Of a DNA stretch of 64,000 nucleotides, positions 16,828 through 25,345 are shown piece after piece; within the stretch, counting starts at the first letter, position 1; each line of letters opens with the position of its first letter. Source of the stretch: DASXHZ01 sp036488085. GTDB lineage: Bacteria; Acidobacteriota; Thermoanaerobaculia; Gp7-AA8. The DNA is taken from positions 1 to 64,000 of the forward strand of contig DASXHZ010000058.1 of NCBI GenBank assembly GCA_036488085.1, read 5' to 3'. Below the pieces are notes generated by a model that saw nothing but the letters and a program-made list of their open reading frames with translations, was not told where the DNA came from and ran no database searches. Made by a program: the position numbers and the translations under genes.

Positions 16828-17726
16828 GCGCGAGGTTTCTCTGGACGACGGTTCTCGCGATCTTATGCGAATCGGCCTTGGGTCAAACGATACCTGGCGA
16901 CTGTGTCACGGTGACATCAGCGGACGGAGACTGCGCGCTGAAATGTGCCGCGCAGGCATTAGGGGGCAGCTCCCATGATAGTAATGTCGTTGCATTGGGA
17001 AATCTGAAGACGTGCATCGGGGCTGATCGGACACGGCGTGTGACGATTGTAGGTCATGGTTTGCCAGGATTTTTGTATACCAATGTCGACAACGTACCTA
17101 CGGCGCATGTGCTCGATGAGGATACACTTTCCGACTTTAGCAACTATCTTCCGGTTTCGCCGGCTGAGATTGTTTTGTTTGGTTGTGATGTCGGAAAGGG
17201 ATCGACGGGGGCGAAGGTAGTAAGAGAGGTGGCCGCATTTACGGGGGCGACCGTGTTCGCACGAACAGGGTTTATATTTTGTGCTTGCGGTGGCCCGTGT
17301 ACGTATGAACCCGGCACAGGTTGGGTCAGTTCCGACTCCGCCCAAAGATTCGCTGCCGAGCCGACGCGCCAGACGGCCACGTTGACCGGCCACATCGCGC
17401 GGTTGCAGTTGCAGGTACCGTGGCCGTTGGTCAAGCACATTTCGTTGACCTTGCTGTCCGTTAGTGGTGAGGTGATTTTTGAGCGTGAACTTCACGGAAG
17501 AGAGGTTGCGGGTCTGCTTCGGCTGTTCATTCAACGCGCGAAATTCGTGGATCCGGGTTGCCCTCTTGCGGCGAAGGCGGCGGTCGTCGAGATCGATTTC
17601 GCCAACAAACACCGTCGGTTCGACATATACAATGATCGGTTGGCGGTTGATTCGACCAGCAGGGCATGGTACGCCGTAACGGATTTCGGTAAGTTTCGTC
17701 TAAAACTGTTGGGCAAGGATCGCTGA
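16803..17726 (+). CDS. Secreted caspase-like (DUF4347/CHAT-related) protein
   Basis: 307 residues from a TTG at 16803-16805. I chose this start because GGAGG at 16792-16796 sits six bases upstream and the product then begins with a good signal peptide (FLWTTVLAILCESALGQ). An in-frame ATG at 16749 would add 18 unsuitable residues. The core resembles clan CD-type folds: strand VTIVGHG with His85 and strand EIVLFGCDVGKGSTG with Cys128, then a helix and GATVFARTG, as in DUF4347 domains. The C-terminal 100 residues are unassigned. It overlaps the preceding gene by 25 bases. Peptidase activity is inference from the His/Cys pair. Confidence 0.6.
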   Translation: MRSRWFAIGARFLWTTVLAILCESALGQTIPGDCVTVTSADGDCALKCAAQALGGSSHDSNVVALGNLKTCIGADRTRRVTIVGHGLPGFLYTNVDNVPTAHVLDEDTLSDFSNYLPVSPAEIVLFGCDVGKGSTGAKVVREVAAFTGATVFARTGFIFCACGGPCTYEPGTGWVSSDSAQRFAAEPTRQTATLTGHIARLQLQVPWPLVKHISLTLLSVSGEVIFERELHGREVAGLLRLFIQRAKFVDPGCPLAAKAAVVEIDFANKHRRFDIYNDRLAVDSTSRAWYAVTDFGKFRLKLLGKDR

Positions 17727-17976
17727 AGCATTTCCGGCAGCATCCCAGGAGGCCGGGAGTTAACGGATTCCTGTTGTGGCGTCTCCACCATCGATAAGCG
17801 GTGACGATGTCGGGTTGTGTCATCATCGTCGACGACTTTACACAACAACGACGTCTTTACACGATCCTCCTCGGCCCACTACCGTCGCGGCGGCATGTGG
17901 CGCGTCTCGATGCCGTCCATCTCGGGCTTGACGAGATCGACGAAGAGGAGGCCGGTGGTCTCGTCCCAGAATGGCG

Positions 17977-18200
17977 GCAGGTGACTTCTCACAGTCGCGA
18001 CGTGCGAAATTACCTTTGCGAGGTAGGTTTCCACCTTTTTCACGTGCAACCCTACGTCGTCGACGTAGGTTCCTACCCTTTTCGTGGTTCCTCCCTACCT
18101 TCGCGACGTAGGTTCCTACGAGAAAAAGGTGCATCCATACCTTGGCGAGGTGACTCCCCACCTTCGCGAGGTAGGTTGCTACGTCTTTGGAGTTCGGTGT
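17977..18200. repeat. Tandem array of about ten degenerate 21-bp units
   Basis: Aligning on a GT dinucleotide within (G/A)(A/C)GT(A/G) gives positions 17981, 18002, 18023, 18044, 18065, 18087, 18108, 18129, 18150, 18171 and 18192: a 21-base step with one 22-base exception. Good units read TTCGCGAGGTAGGTTGCTAC; some contain dyads such as CGTAGGTTCCTACG. It occupies the second half of the 510-base gap between 17727 and 18238. The first half of that gap (17727-17976) holds no gene or signal that I can support. Confidence 0.75.
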
Positions 18201-18228
18201 GGCGCCGGCAAGCCTGCCGGCGCCACAC
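18197..18228. terminator. GC-rich perfect hairpin between two gene ends
   Basis: A 14-bp perfect stem (GTGTGGCGCCGGCA against its complement) with the loop AGCC. It stands just beyond the 3' end of the leftward gene ending at 18239 and at the right edge of the 21-bp repeat array. There is no T-run on either side, so it may be a rho-assisted stop or an RNA-stabilising hairpin rather than a classical intrinsic terminator. Confidence 0.5.
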
Positions 18229-18238
18229 AGATGAGCAG

Positions 18239-20320
18239 TTACTCCGCCGGCACGTACGTCGGGTCGAGCGAGGAGTTGTCGAGCACCGAGGCGTAGGCGG
18301 CGACGCGGCCGGTGCCGCCGGCGACTTCTACGGCGATGCGGGCGTTGTACATCTGGGTGCCGCTGCCGTAGGCCTGCTCGATGATGCGGTCGAACTTGTG
18401 GAACTCGTTGGGCTGGAGCGTGTAGTTCACGATCGCGGAGGTGCGGCCGTCGGGCGGGATGATGGTCAGCTTCACGGTCGTCTGGATGCCGCTCAGCTCC
18501 GTGATGCCGACGTTCGACCGGAACTGCGAGGACTGCTCGAGTTGCAGGAGTTGGAGCGGCTTGTCGCCGGCGCCGATTCCGGCGGCGGGGCTGACGCCGG
18601 GGATGAATTGGCCGAAGGTGCCGCTGTGGCTGTCGTAGCTGTACGTGCGGCCGGTGGCGACCAGCGATGAAGCGTTGCTTGTCGTCAGCAGGATCGACCC
18701 GCCGCCGTTGGTGACGTTGAAGAGCGACGGAAGGACGTTGTCGTACGCCTTCACCTGTCCCGCGCCGATTGTGATCGGGGCGACGGTGACCGGCGAGCCG
18801 CCCTGCGGGAAGAACGTCGGGGTGACGCTCACGCTCGTCGAACCGCCGTTGTAGATGCGCATGTCGGAATGGAAGTTGGAGAACGGCGAGACGATCTCCG
18901 CCATCCCCGGCACGATGTAGCGCGACGCGCTGACCTGCGATGCCTGAACGGGCATCACCGCGAGCGGATCGGCGGTGATGTTGTCGAGCACTGAGGCGTA
19001 GGCGGTGATGGCGCCGGTGGGGGAGTCGACGGTGATCTCGATGCGGCCGTCGTCGAGGTTCGCGATGCCGGCGACGTTCTTGATGAACTGGTTCATCTGC
19101 TGGTGCTCGCCGGGCTGGAGCGAGTAGGGGAGTTCCTTCAGCACGTTGCCGAGATCGTCGATGACGCGAATGCGGCCGCTTGCCGGCGTGCCGGAGCCTT
19201 CGACGAGCCCGAGGTTCGTGCGGAACTTCGCTGACTCGGCGACCTGCTGCAGGCTCAAGACGGCCGGCGCGGTCGTCGGCTGGCCGAAGATCGACGAGGT
19301 CGCGGGGCCGGCGAACTGCGCGAACGGAATCGCGCCGACGAACTGGCCGTATGTGCCGAGGGCCGTCGTGGCGAAGGTGCGGCTCGCGGCGTACGTGAGA
19401 GTCGACGAGTTGTTGATCGGACGGATCTCGAGGGCGCCGATGTCATTGACGTCGCCGGTAGCGCCGTAGCCGAAGAAGTCCTTCGCGATGTCGTTGAGCG
19501 CAATGGTCTGGCCGCCGGCGATGGTGAGGTTGGTGATCTTTCCGGTCTGCGTGCCGTCGCTACGCGTCGGCGTGAAGGTGATCTGGTAATTGACTGGCGA
19601 GGCGGCGGCGTTCGTGATGCGGACGTCCGACTGGAACGGCCCCGCGGCGCTGTTGACGTGCGTGACGACCGGGATGATCAGCGCGTTGCCGGGTGGCAGC
19701 GCCTTTCCGCCGAGCGCGACGGGCGTCACGAGGCTGACGGACACGGGCGTGTTGATCGGCGCGCCGTTGCTCGGCGTGACCGTGACCGTTCCGGTGTTCG
19801 CGCCGGGCGGCAGGTTCACCGGCTGGGCGGTGACGGTGAGCGTCGTTCCGCTCGGCGGCAGCGTGCCGCTCGCCGGCGTGACAGCGAGGAAGCTGCTATC
19901 GGTCGTGGCGGTGTAGCTGCTGCTGTCGAGCGCGGTTTTCGCGGTGGGGCCTGGGACGAAGATCTGGAACGTCACCGGCTTCGTCGATCCGAACGGAACC
20001 ACCGTATCAACACTCTTCGACGATGGCGGCGGAGGCGCCTGAACGACTGTATCGACGGTCGTCGAGAACGGGCCGGGCGCGCCGCCGCAATTCAGCGCAT
20101 GGACGCGGTAGTAGTACGGCGTGTTCGCCGTGACGCTGTGCGTGAACGTGGTCGACGTTCCGCTGACGGCCTTCGACGTCACGTTCGCGGTGAAGTCGGC
20201 GCTCGTCGACTCATCGACCTGGTAGCTCGTCGGATCGGCGGTCGCGGTCCACGAGACGGTGTAGTCGATGCCGGACTGCGAGATCGGCGGCGTGCTGATG
20301 ACCGGCGTGCAGGTCGGCAA
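18239..20320 (-). CDS. Surface/secreted repeat protein, main (3') part of a frameshifted gene
   Basis: 693 residues counted from a TTG at 20320, but the frame is open further upstream (encoding GFTEWLDQSDPNGDFNFVYA) and fits the signal-peptide frame of 20179-20811 if one base is gained or lost near 20400-20440. Domains: fibronectin type III-like (about 5-85), BACON-like strand domain (about 115-200), then two tandem copies of a roughly 240-residue beta-rich module, each with SDVRI or SDMRIYN, a TYGQF or TFGQF segment, FRTNLGL or FRSNVGI, SLQPGE or TLQPNE, and AYASVLDN. Such proteins are probably secreted and adhesive or structural; no enzymatic motif is seen. Confidence 0.7.
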   Translation of the reverse strand: MPTCTPVISTPPISQSGIDYTVSWTATADPTSYQVDESTSADFTANVTSKAVSGTSTTFTHSVTANTPYYYRVHALNCGGAPGPFSTTVDTVVQAPPPPSSKSVDTVVPFGSTKPVTFQIFVPGPTAKTALDSSSYTATTDSSFLAVTPASGTLPPSGTTLTVTAQPVNLPPGANTGTVTVTPSNGAPINTPVSVSLVTPVALGGKALPPGNALIIPVVTHVNSAAGPFQSDVRITNAAASPVNYQITFTPTRSDGTQTGKITNLTIAGGQTIALNDIAKDFFGYGATGDVNDIGALEIRPINNSSTLTYAASRTFATTALGTYGQFVGAIPFAQFAGPATSSIFGQPTTAPAVLSLQQVAESAKFRTNLGLVEGSGTPASGRIRVIDDLGNVLKELPYSLQPGEHQQMNQFIKNVAGIANLDDGRIEITVDSPTGAITAYASVLDNITADPLAVMPVQASQVSASRYIVPGMAEIVSPFSNFHSDMRIYNGGSTSVSVTPTFFPQGGSPVTVAPITIGAGQVKAYDNVLPSLFNVTNGGGSILLTTSNASSLVATGRTYSYDSHSGTFGQFIPGVSPAAGIGAGDKPLQLLQLEQSSQFRSNVGITELSGIQTTVKLTIIPPDGRTSAIVNYTLQPNEFHKFDRIIEQAYGSGTQMYNARIAVEVAGGTGRVAAYASVLDNSSLDPTYVPAE

Positions 20321-20811
20321 CGCGCCGTTCGCGAACGCGTAGACGAAGTTGAAGTCGCCGTTCGGATCGCTCTGGTCGAGCCATTCCGTGAAGCCAATGA
20401 TCGGCAGGGTGCGGGCGCGCCGGCGCCCGGCATCACCTGCACGCTTGTCGTCAACGTCCCGCCCGGCGCGATGGACGATGCGCCGAAGCAGAGGACGAAG
20501 CTCTCGGTGGTGTCCGCCGGATCGTCAGCGGAGTTGAAGCAATCCTCGGTGGTCGGAAGTCCAGAGTTGAAGTTCGTCACCGCGGCCTGCTGCGGCGGCA
20601 CCTCCACGGTGTATCCGGTGAAGAAGAGGGCGCTGCAGACATTGCTCCCGTTGTTCATCGTCGTCGACGTGCACGTCGTCGCCTGTCCGGAGTGGAGCGT
20701 CGGGCAGGAGACCGTGATGGTCAGATCGCAGGTGGCGGCGTGGACGGCGAGGGGAGAGGCGAGGAGAACGAGAGAGAGAAACCACCGTGGAAGGGACCGT
20801 GCGCGGGACAA
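20179..20811 (-). pseudogene. 5' part of the frameshifted surface-protein gene (signal peptide and Cys-rich domain)
   Basis: Begins MSRARSLPRW with a clear Sec signal (FLSLVLLASPLAVHA). A Cys-containing domain follows (CDLTITVSC, LHSGQATTC, CFNSADD, VLCFGASSIAPGGTL) that ends about residue 130 at PGAGAPAP. Beyond that the frame turns into low-complexity Arg/Ser/Thr sequence, a shadow of the other frame. The sensible continuation is the -1 frame encoding LPIIGFTEWLDQ. The shift lies in a GC-rich stretch (20400-20440) prone to sequencing error, so this may be one intact gene, 18239-20811. Confidence 0.6.
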
Positions 20812-20861
20812 GGGGATCAGCCTCCTGATGAAGTTGGATGGGATTCTATCAAAGGTTATTC

Positions 20862-20988
20862 GTTACTCGTTATCCGTTATCCGTTATCCGTTATCCGTTA
20901 TCCGTTATCCGTTATCCGTTATCCGTTATCCGTTATCCGTTATCCGGTCATCCGTCGAGTAACGAATCACGAGTAACGAGTAACGATC
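20862..20988. repeat. GTTATCC heptamer microsatellite with inverted GAGTAAC tail
   Basis: About eleven consecutive copies of the 7-base unit GTTATCC, then a short spacer, then GAGTAACGA-type copies in the opposite sense (20958-20987). The right part encodes the last residues of rsmA and contains its stop codon. It is the largest of four related elements in the window. Confidence 0.85.
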
Positions 20989-21730
20989 TACCGATGCGGT
21001 CGAACTCGGGCAGCCCCAACTCCTCGGCGCGGGCGTTCTCAGCGATGCCGGCGCTCTGCATTGCGGCCAGGACTTCTTGGCGCGGCCATTCGGTCAAGTT
21101 GTTGACCAGTTTCTTTCGCCGCATGCGGAAGGACGCGCTGATGAGACGGAGGAGCTCGTCTCGGTCGCATTCGATCTGGGGCGGCAAGGGATCGAGTACC
21201 ACGACCGCGCTCCGCACCTTTGGAGGGGGGTAGAACGAGCGCGGGTCGAGCGTCATGAGAATGCGCGCGCTCGCGTAGAGCTGCCGGTAGAGCGTGAGGT
21301 ATCCGTACTGCTCGTCGCGCGGCTTGGCGACGAGGCGGTCGGCGACTTCCTTTTGCAGCATGAAGACGGCGCGTTTGCAGCGCGGATCGGCGATGACGCG
21401 GCGCAGGATCGGCGTGCCTACGTTGTAGGGAAGGTTGCCGACGGCGCGGAATGGTGTCTCCGGCAGCGGCGCCTCGAGCGCGTCTTCGTTGCGAACGGCG
21501 ACAAGATCGCCGAGGCGTGATTGGAGAGCCGTGGTGAGTTCGGGATCGATCTCGATCGCGGTTACCGGCACGCCGAGGGTGGCGAGCTTTTCGGTGAGGA
21601 CGCCTTCACCGGGGCCGATCTCGAGGATCGTCTCGCCCGCCTCCGGCTCGATCGCGGCGACGATCCGGTCGACCGCGCTGCGGTTGCGCAGGAAGTTCTG
21701 CCCCCACTTTTTCTTCGGGTGCGGCGCCAT
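20948..21730 (-). CDS. rsmA: 16S rRNA (adenine(1518/1519)-N6)-dimethyltransferase
   Basis: 260 residues, the usual KsgA/RsmA length. N-terminal KKKWGQNFL, SAM-binding ILEIGPGEGVLT near residue 35, catalytic NLPYN at 99-103, and the C-terminal helical domain with SFYPPPKVRSAVV and SFRMRRKKLVNNL. The enzyme dimethylates two adjacent adenines in the 3' hairpin of 16S rRNA, a late step in small-subunit assembly. The final dozen residues (about from SLLVTRDS) are encoded by the heptamer repeat, so the tail is not conserved family sequence. It is divergent from the MoxR gene, with 57 bases between them. Confidence 0.95.
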   Translation of the reverse strand: MAPHPKKKWGQNFLRNRSAVDRIVAAIEPEAGETILEIGPGEGVLTEKLATLGVPVTAIEIDPELTTALQSRLGDLVAVRNEDALEAPLPETPFRAVGNLPYNVGTPILRRVIADPRCKRAVFMLQKEVADRLVAKPRDEQYGYLTLYRQLYASARILMTLDPRSFYPPPKVRSAVVVLDPLPPQIECDRDELLRLISASFRMRRKKLVNNLTEWPRQEVLAAMQSAGIAENARAEELGLPEFDRIGRSLLVTRDSLLDG

Positions 21731-21787
21731 TGTTTTTCGCGGTTTCCGCTACACAGAAACCGCGGTGCGCAGTTTAGACTCTGCGCG

Positions 21788-22735
21788 ATGGTGGAACAGA
21801 CCGAAGCACAGGAAACGATCGCGAAGTTGCGGCAGGAGGTCTCGCGCGTCGTCGTCGGCCAGAGCATGATCGTCGATCGGCTCGTCATCGCGCTTCTCGT
21901 CCGCGGGCATGTCCTGGTCGAGGGGTTGCCGGGTCTCGCGAAGACGCTGCTCGTCAAGACACTCGCCTCCGCGATCGCCGGCACGTTCAAGCGCGTCCAG
22001 TTCACGCCGGACCTGCTGCCGGCCGACATCACCGGCACCTTGATCTTCAATCCCGACGCGCGGACGTTCGCGCCGCGGTTCGGACCGATCTTCGCGAACC
22101 TGGTGCTCGCGGACGAGATCAACCGCGCTCCGGCGAAAGTCCAAAGCGCCTTGCTCGAGGCGATGCAGGAGCGGCAGGTGACGATCGGCGACACGTCGTA
22201 CAAACTGCCCGATCCGTTCGTCGTGATCGCGACGCAGAACCCGATCGAGCACGAGGGGACGTACGCGCTCCCCGAGGCGCAGGTCGATCGTTTCGTCATG
22301 AAGCTAAGGGTCGACTACCCGACAACGGAGGAAGAGCTACGGATGCTCGGGATGTACCTCGATCCGACACGCGAGGCGATCGCGGTCCGTCCGGTGATCG
22401 CGCTCGACGCGGTGAACGCGGTGGGACAGCTCGCCGCGAAAGTGCACGTAGACGAGCGCATCGGCCGGTACATCGTCGCGCTGGTCGCGAAGACGCGCGA
22501 GCCGTCGCCGCACGTCTCGTTCGGCGCGTCGCCACGTGCCACGCTCGCGCTGGCGCACGTCGCCAAGGCGCATGCGTTCATCGGCGGCCGCGCGTTCGTC
22601 GTCCCCGAGGATGTGAAGGCGATCGCGCACGACGTGTTGCGCCACCGGCTCGTCCTCAGCTACGAGGCGGCGGCCGAAAGCGTGACCGCCGACCGGATCG
22701 TCGAACAGGTGTTGAGCGCCGTCCCCGTGCCGTGA
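21788..22735 (+). CDS. MoxR-family AAA+ ATPase
   Basis: 315 residues from the ATG at 21788. Walker A GLPGLAKT at 46-53, Walker B LVLADEIN near 109, sensor motif ATQNPIEHEGTYALPEAQVDRF, and a C-terminal lid domain. MoxR ATPases act as chaperones that remodel or activate VWA-domain partners. This is the first gene of a seven-gene run in which each stop overlaps the next start (GTGA or ATGA), so the products are probably made together. The DUF58 and VWA proteins encoded next are its likely partners. Confidence 0.93.
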   Translation: MVEQTEAQETIAKLRQEVSRVVVGQSMIVDRLVIALLVRGHVLVEGLPGLAKTLLVKTLASAIAGTFKRVQFTPDLLPADITGTLIFNPDARTFAPRFGPIFANLVLADEINRAPAKVQSALLEAMQERQVTIGDTSYKLPDPFVVIATQNPIEHEGTYALPEAQVDRFVMKLRVDYPTTEEELRMLGMYLDPTREAIAVRPVIALDAVNAVGQLAAKVHVDERIGRYIVALVAKTREPSPHVSFGASPRATLALAHVAKAHAFIGGRAFVVPEDVKAIAHDVLRHRLVLSYEAAAESVTADRIVEQVLSAVPVP

Positions 22736-23628
22736 ACTTCAAACGAAAGCCGCCGGAATACCGCCACCCCCTCCAGCGCCGCGTGCGCGAGCTCGAGATC
22801 GTGTCGGCGCGGCTGATTCGCGCGGGGTTCGCGGGCGACTACCACTCCGCGTTCCATGGGCGCGGCATCGAGTTCTCGCAGGTGCGCGAGTATCTGCAGG
22901 GCGACGACATCCGGGCCATCGACTGGAACGTGACCGCGCGGAGCGGCGTGCCGCATGTGAAGGAGTTCATCGAGGAACGGGACCTGACCATTCTCGTCGC
23001 GGTCGACGTGTCCGGCTCGATGGCGTTCGGCTCCATCGACTGGCGGAAGATCGACATCGCGGCGGAGCTGGCGGCGGTGTTCGCATTCTCGGCAGTGCAG
23101 AACTCCGACCGCGTCGGCCTGCTGCTATTCGCTGACACCGTGCGGACGTTCCTTCCGCCGCGCCGCGGGCGTGCGCACGCGCAGGTGCTCGTGCGCGGCG
23201 CCGTCGACGCGGCGATGCGCGGCTGTTCCGGACGCGCGGACTTTGACGCCGCGGTGATGTTCCTCGACCGCGTCGCGACGAAGCGCGCAGTCGTCATCGT
23301 GATCTCCGACTTCCTGGAGGCCGATTTCGAGAGACCACTGCGACGGCTCAACCGGCGGCACGACGTTGTCGCGATCACTCTAGGCGATCCGCGGGAGGAG
23401 CGATTCCCGGACCAAGGGATCGTGCGCCTCGTCGACTCGGAGTCGGGCGAGGCACGCGCCGTCGACCTTCGTAAGAGCGAGATCGGGCGCCGCGCGACGA
23501 TGCGGCGGCAGACGGTCACGCGCCGCTTCGTGCAGTCCGGGGTCGATCACCTGCAGCTCTCCACCGCCGTCCCGTATGACCGCGATCTCCTCCGCTTCTT
23601 CCGCGAACGGGTGGTGCGGCGGCGATGA
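22732..23628 (+). CDS. DUF58 domain protein (Bat cluster)
   Basis: 298 residues from a GTG at 22732 that overlaps the moxR stop. Family motifs: GRGIEFSQVREYLQGDDIRAIDWNVTAR near residue 42, then a VWA-like fold with DVSGSM and VISDFLEADF. DUF58 proteins accompany MoxR ATPases in nearly all bacterial MoxR operons and have a metal-dependent adhesion-type fold; the DVSGS site is intact here. No signal peptide or membrane helix is seen, so it is likely cytoplasmic and a direct MoxR partner. Confidence 0.9.
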   Translation: MNFKRKPPEYRHPLQRRVRELEIVSARLIRAGFAGDYHSAFHGRGIEFSQVREYLQGDDIRAIDWNVTARSGVPHVKEFIEERDLTILVAVDVSGSMAFGSIDWRKIDIAAELAAVFAFSAVQNSDRVGLLLFADTVRTFLPPRRGRAHAQVLVRGAVDAAMRGCSGRADFDAAVMFLDRVATKRAVVIVISDFLEADFERPLRRLNRRHDVVAITLGDPREERFPDQGIVRLVDSESGEARAVDLRKSEIGRRATMRRQTVTRRFVQSGVDHLQLSTAVPYDRDLLRFFRERVVRRR

Positions 23629-24341
23629 TCTCCGCGACGTTTCATCCGGCGAAGCCGGCGGTCGGCGACCTGATCTCGATCGACTTCCCGAAGCCGGTGA
23701 CGCTCGATGCCTCACCGTCGTTCGAGGTCGTCTCGCACAACGGCGCGCATTACGTCATCCGGACGTTCGAGCCGAAGCCGATCGCGCTGACCGGTGTCCT
23801 GACCGGTGTCGCGGGCGACGTCCGTTTCCGCGGTCTCACCGTCCCCGTTCGTTCCGTCCTCGGCGCCAAAGACGCGCAGACGCCGTCGCCGCTCAAGCCG
23901 CCGCATCCGCTGCCATCTCCTGCGCTGCCGCTGATCCTCATCGGCGCGGCGCTCCTCGCTGCGATCGCGGCGTGGGCCATCGTCTGGTTCCGCGCGCGGC
24001 GCCGCCGCGTCGTCGCGCAGCCGGTGCTCGCGCCCGCCGACCAGTTCCGCGCCGCCGTCGTGGCCGCGAGTACATCGTCCCAACGATGGGCATCGCTCGC
24101 CGACGCCCTGCGCGTATACCTGGCGCAGCGCGGATACGGGGCGGAGCTGACGACGTCGCAACTCCTCCCGCTCCTGCCGCGCGAGCACGAGCTCATCGCC
24201 GACATCCTGCAGCGCGGCGACTACGAGAAGTTCTCGCCATGGGGCGAGCCGAAGGGCGACTTCGACGCCGTCGCCGCGCGGGCACCGGCGATTCTCGATG
24301 CATATGAGCCGCGAGTCCTCGAAGAGGAGCAAGCCGCATGA
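23625..24341 (+). CDS. Bat-cluster membrane protein, DUF4381-like
   Basis: 238 residues. A short N-terminal beta-rich part (about 1-80, lacking an obvious signal peptide) is followed by a Pro-rich linker, one transmembrane helix (about 103-124, LILIGAALLAAIAAWAIVWF), a basic stop-transfer RARRRR, and a helical domain ending DYEKFSPWGEPKGDFDAV. Small single-pass proteins with this layout occupy this position in other MoxR/Bat operons. The family name is a tentative match. The ATG overlaps the DUF58 stop. Confidence 0.65.
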   Translation: MISATFHPAKPAVGDLISIDFPKPVTLDASPSFEVVSHNGAHYVIRTFEPKPIALTGVLTGVAGDVRFRGLTVPVRSVLGAKDAQTPSPLKPPHPLPSPALPLILIGAALLAAIAAWAIVWFRARRRRVVAQPVLAPADQFRAAVVAASTSSQRWASLADALRVYLAQRGYGAELTTSQLLPLLPREHELIADILQRGDYEKFSPWGEPKGDFDAVAARAPAILDAYEPRVLEEEQAA

Positions 24342-25345
24342 TCCGCCTCGGGTCGCCGTGGTGGCTCCTCCTCGCGCTCGCGGTGATCGTGCGCATCGTT
24401 CTACTGCTCCTCGATCGCCGGAAGCGCACCGGAGCGTTCGCGTTCTCGTCGCTCTCGCTGGTTCGCGAAGGCGGATCCGTCCGCACCGGACTCGCAAGCT
24501 TCCCGTTTCTCCTCGAATGCGCGGCGATGCTGTTGTTGGTCGTAGCGCTCGCACGGCCGCAGCGCGTCACGCGGATGGCGACCAGCGATCGGTACGGCAT
24601 CGACATCGTCGTCTGCCTCGACAGCTCCGGGTCGATGGCGGCGGAGGACTTCCGGCCGCGCAATCGGTTCTCGGTGGCGAAGGAGCTGATCGGCGACTTC
24701 ATTGCGAAGCGGCAGAACGACCGCATTGGCATCGTGACGTTCGGCGTGCGGGCGGTGACGCGCGTCCCGATCACGTTCGACCGCGAGATCGCGCAGGCCA
24801 TCCTCGACAAGGCTGACGTGGGGGAGAACGGCGACGGCACTGCGATCGGCCACGCGATCGCGACCGCGGTCAATCGCCTGCGCACGTCGCGGTCGCGGAG
24901 CCGCGTCATCATCCTCGTCACCGACGGCGTGAACAATTCCGGCTCGATCGATCCGCTCGTCGCGGCGCAGCTCGCGGCGAAGTTCGGCATCAAGATCTAC
25001 ACAATCGGCGTCGGAAGCGAGGGAGCGGTTCCGTTGCCGTTGAAGCGCCAGAATCCGCTCACCGGCGAGATCGAGACGTTCTACACGACGATCCGCGGCG
25101 AGCTCGATGAGAAGTCGCTCGCCGAAATCGCACGCGTCACCGGCGGCGCGTTCTTCCGCGCCACCGACGCCCGCGCGATGCAAGACGTTCTCGGGCGTAT
25201 CGACACGCTCGAGAAGTCGCGCCTCACGGCGCCGAAGAGCGAGAAGATCGAAGAGCTCTACCCGGAGCCTCTCTCGCTCGCACTCGCCATCCTCGCGCTC
25301 GCGTTGCTCGCGGGCGAAACCGTATTCATGAGGGTCCCGGCGTGA
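24338..25345 (+). CDS. BatA-like VWA membrane protein
   Basis: 335 residues. Two N-terminal membrane helices (about 8-26 and 54-72) flank a short loop. A von Willebrand A domain (about 88-280) follows with an intact metal site: DSSGSM at 95-100, a Thr in DGTAIGHAI, and VTDGVNNSG. A C-terminal helix (about 315-332) ends the protein. BatA/BatB proteins form membrane complexes with the MoxR ATPase and TPR partners; roles in stress tolerance are described in Bacteroides, Leptospira and Francisella. Start overlaps the previous stop (ATGA). Confidence 0.9.
   Translation: MIRLGSPWWLLLALAVIVRIVLLLLDRRKRTGAFAFSSLSLVREGGSVRTGLASFPFLLECAAMLLLVVALARPQRVTRMATSDRYGIDIVVCLDSSGSMAAEDFRPRNRFSVAKELIGDFIAKRQNDRIGIVTFGVRAVTRVPITFDREIAQAILDKADVGENGDGTAIGHAIATAVNRLRTSRSRSRVIILVTDGVNNSGSIDPLVAAQLAAKFGIKIYTIGVGSEGAVPLPLKRQNPLTGEIETFYTTIRGELDEKSLAEIARVTGGAFFRATDARAMQDVLGRIDTLEKSRLTAPKSEKIEELYPEPLSLALAILALALLAGETVFMRVPA

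Noticed and set aside
17727..17976. Short reading frames in the first half of the gap after the sigma/CHAT operon
   Set aside because: No ribosome site, no motif and composition unlike the flanking genes.
17977..18200. CRISPR-like array
   Set aside because: Units are contiguous 21-mers with no variable spacers, and no cas gene is nearby. The same holds for 450-765 and 35765-36065.
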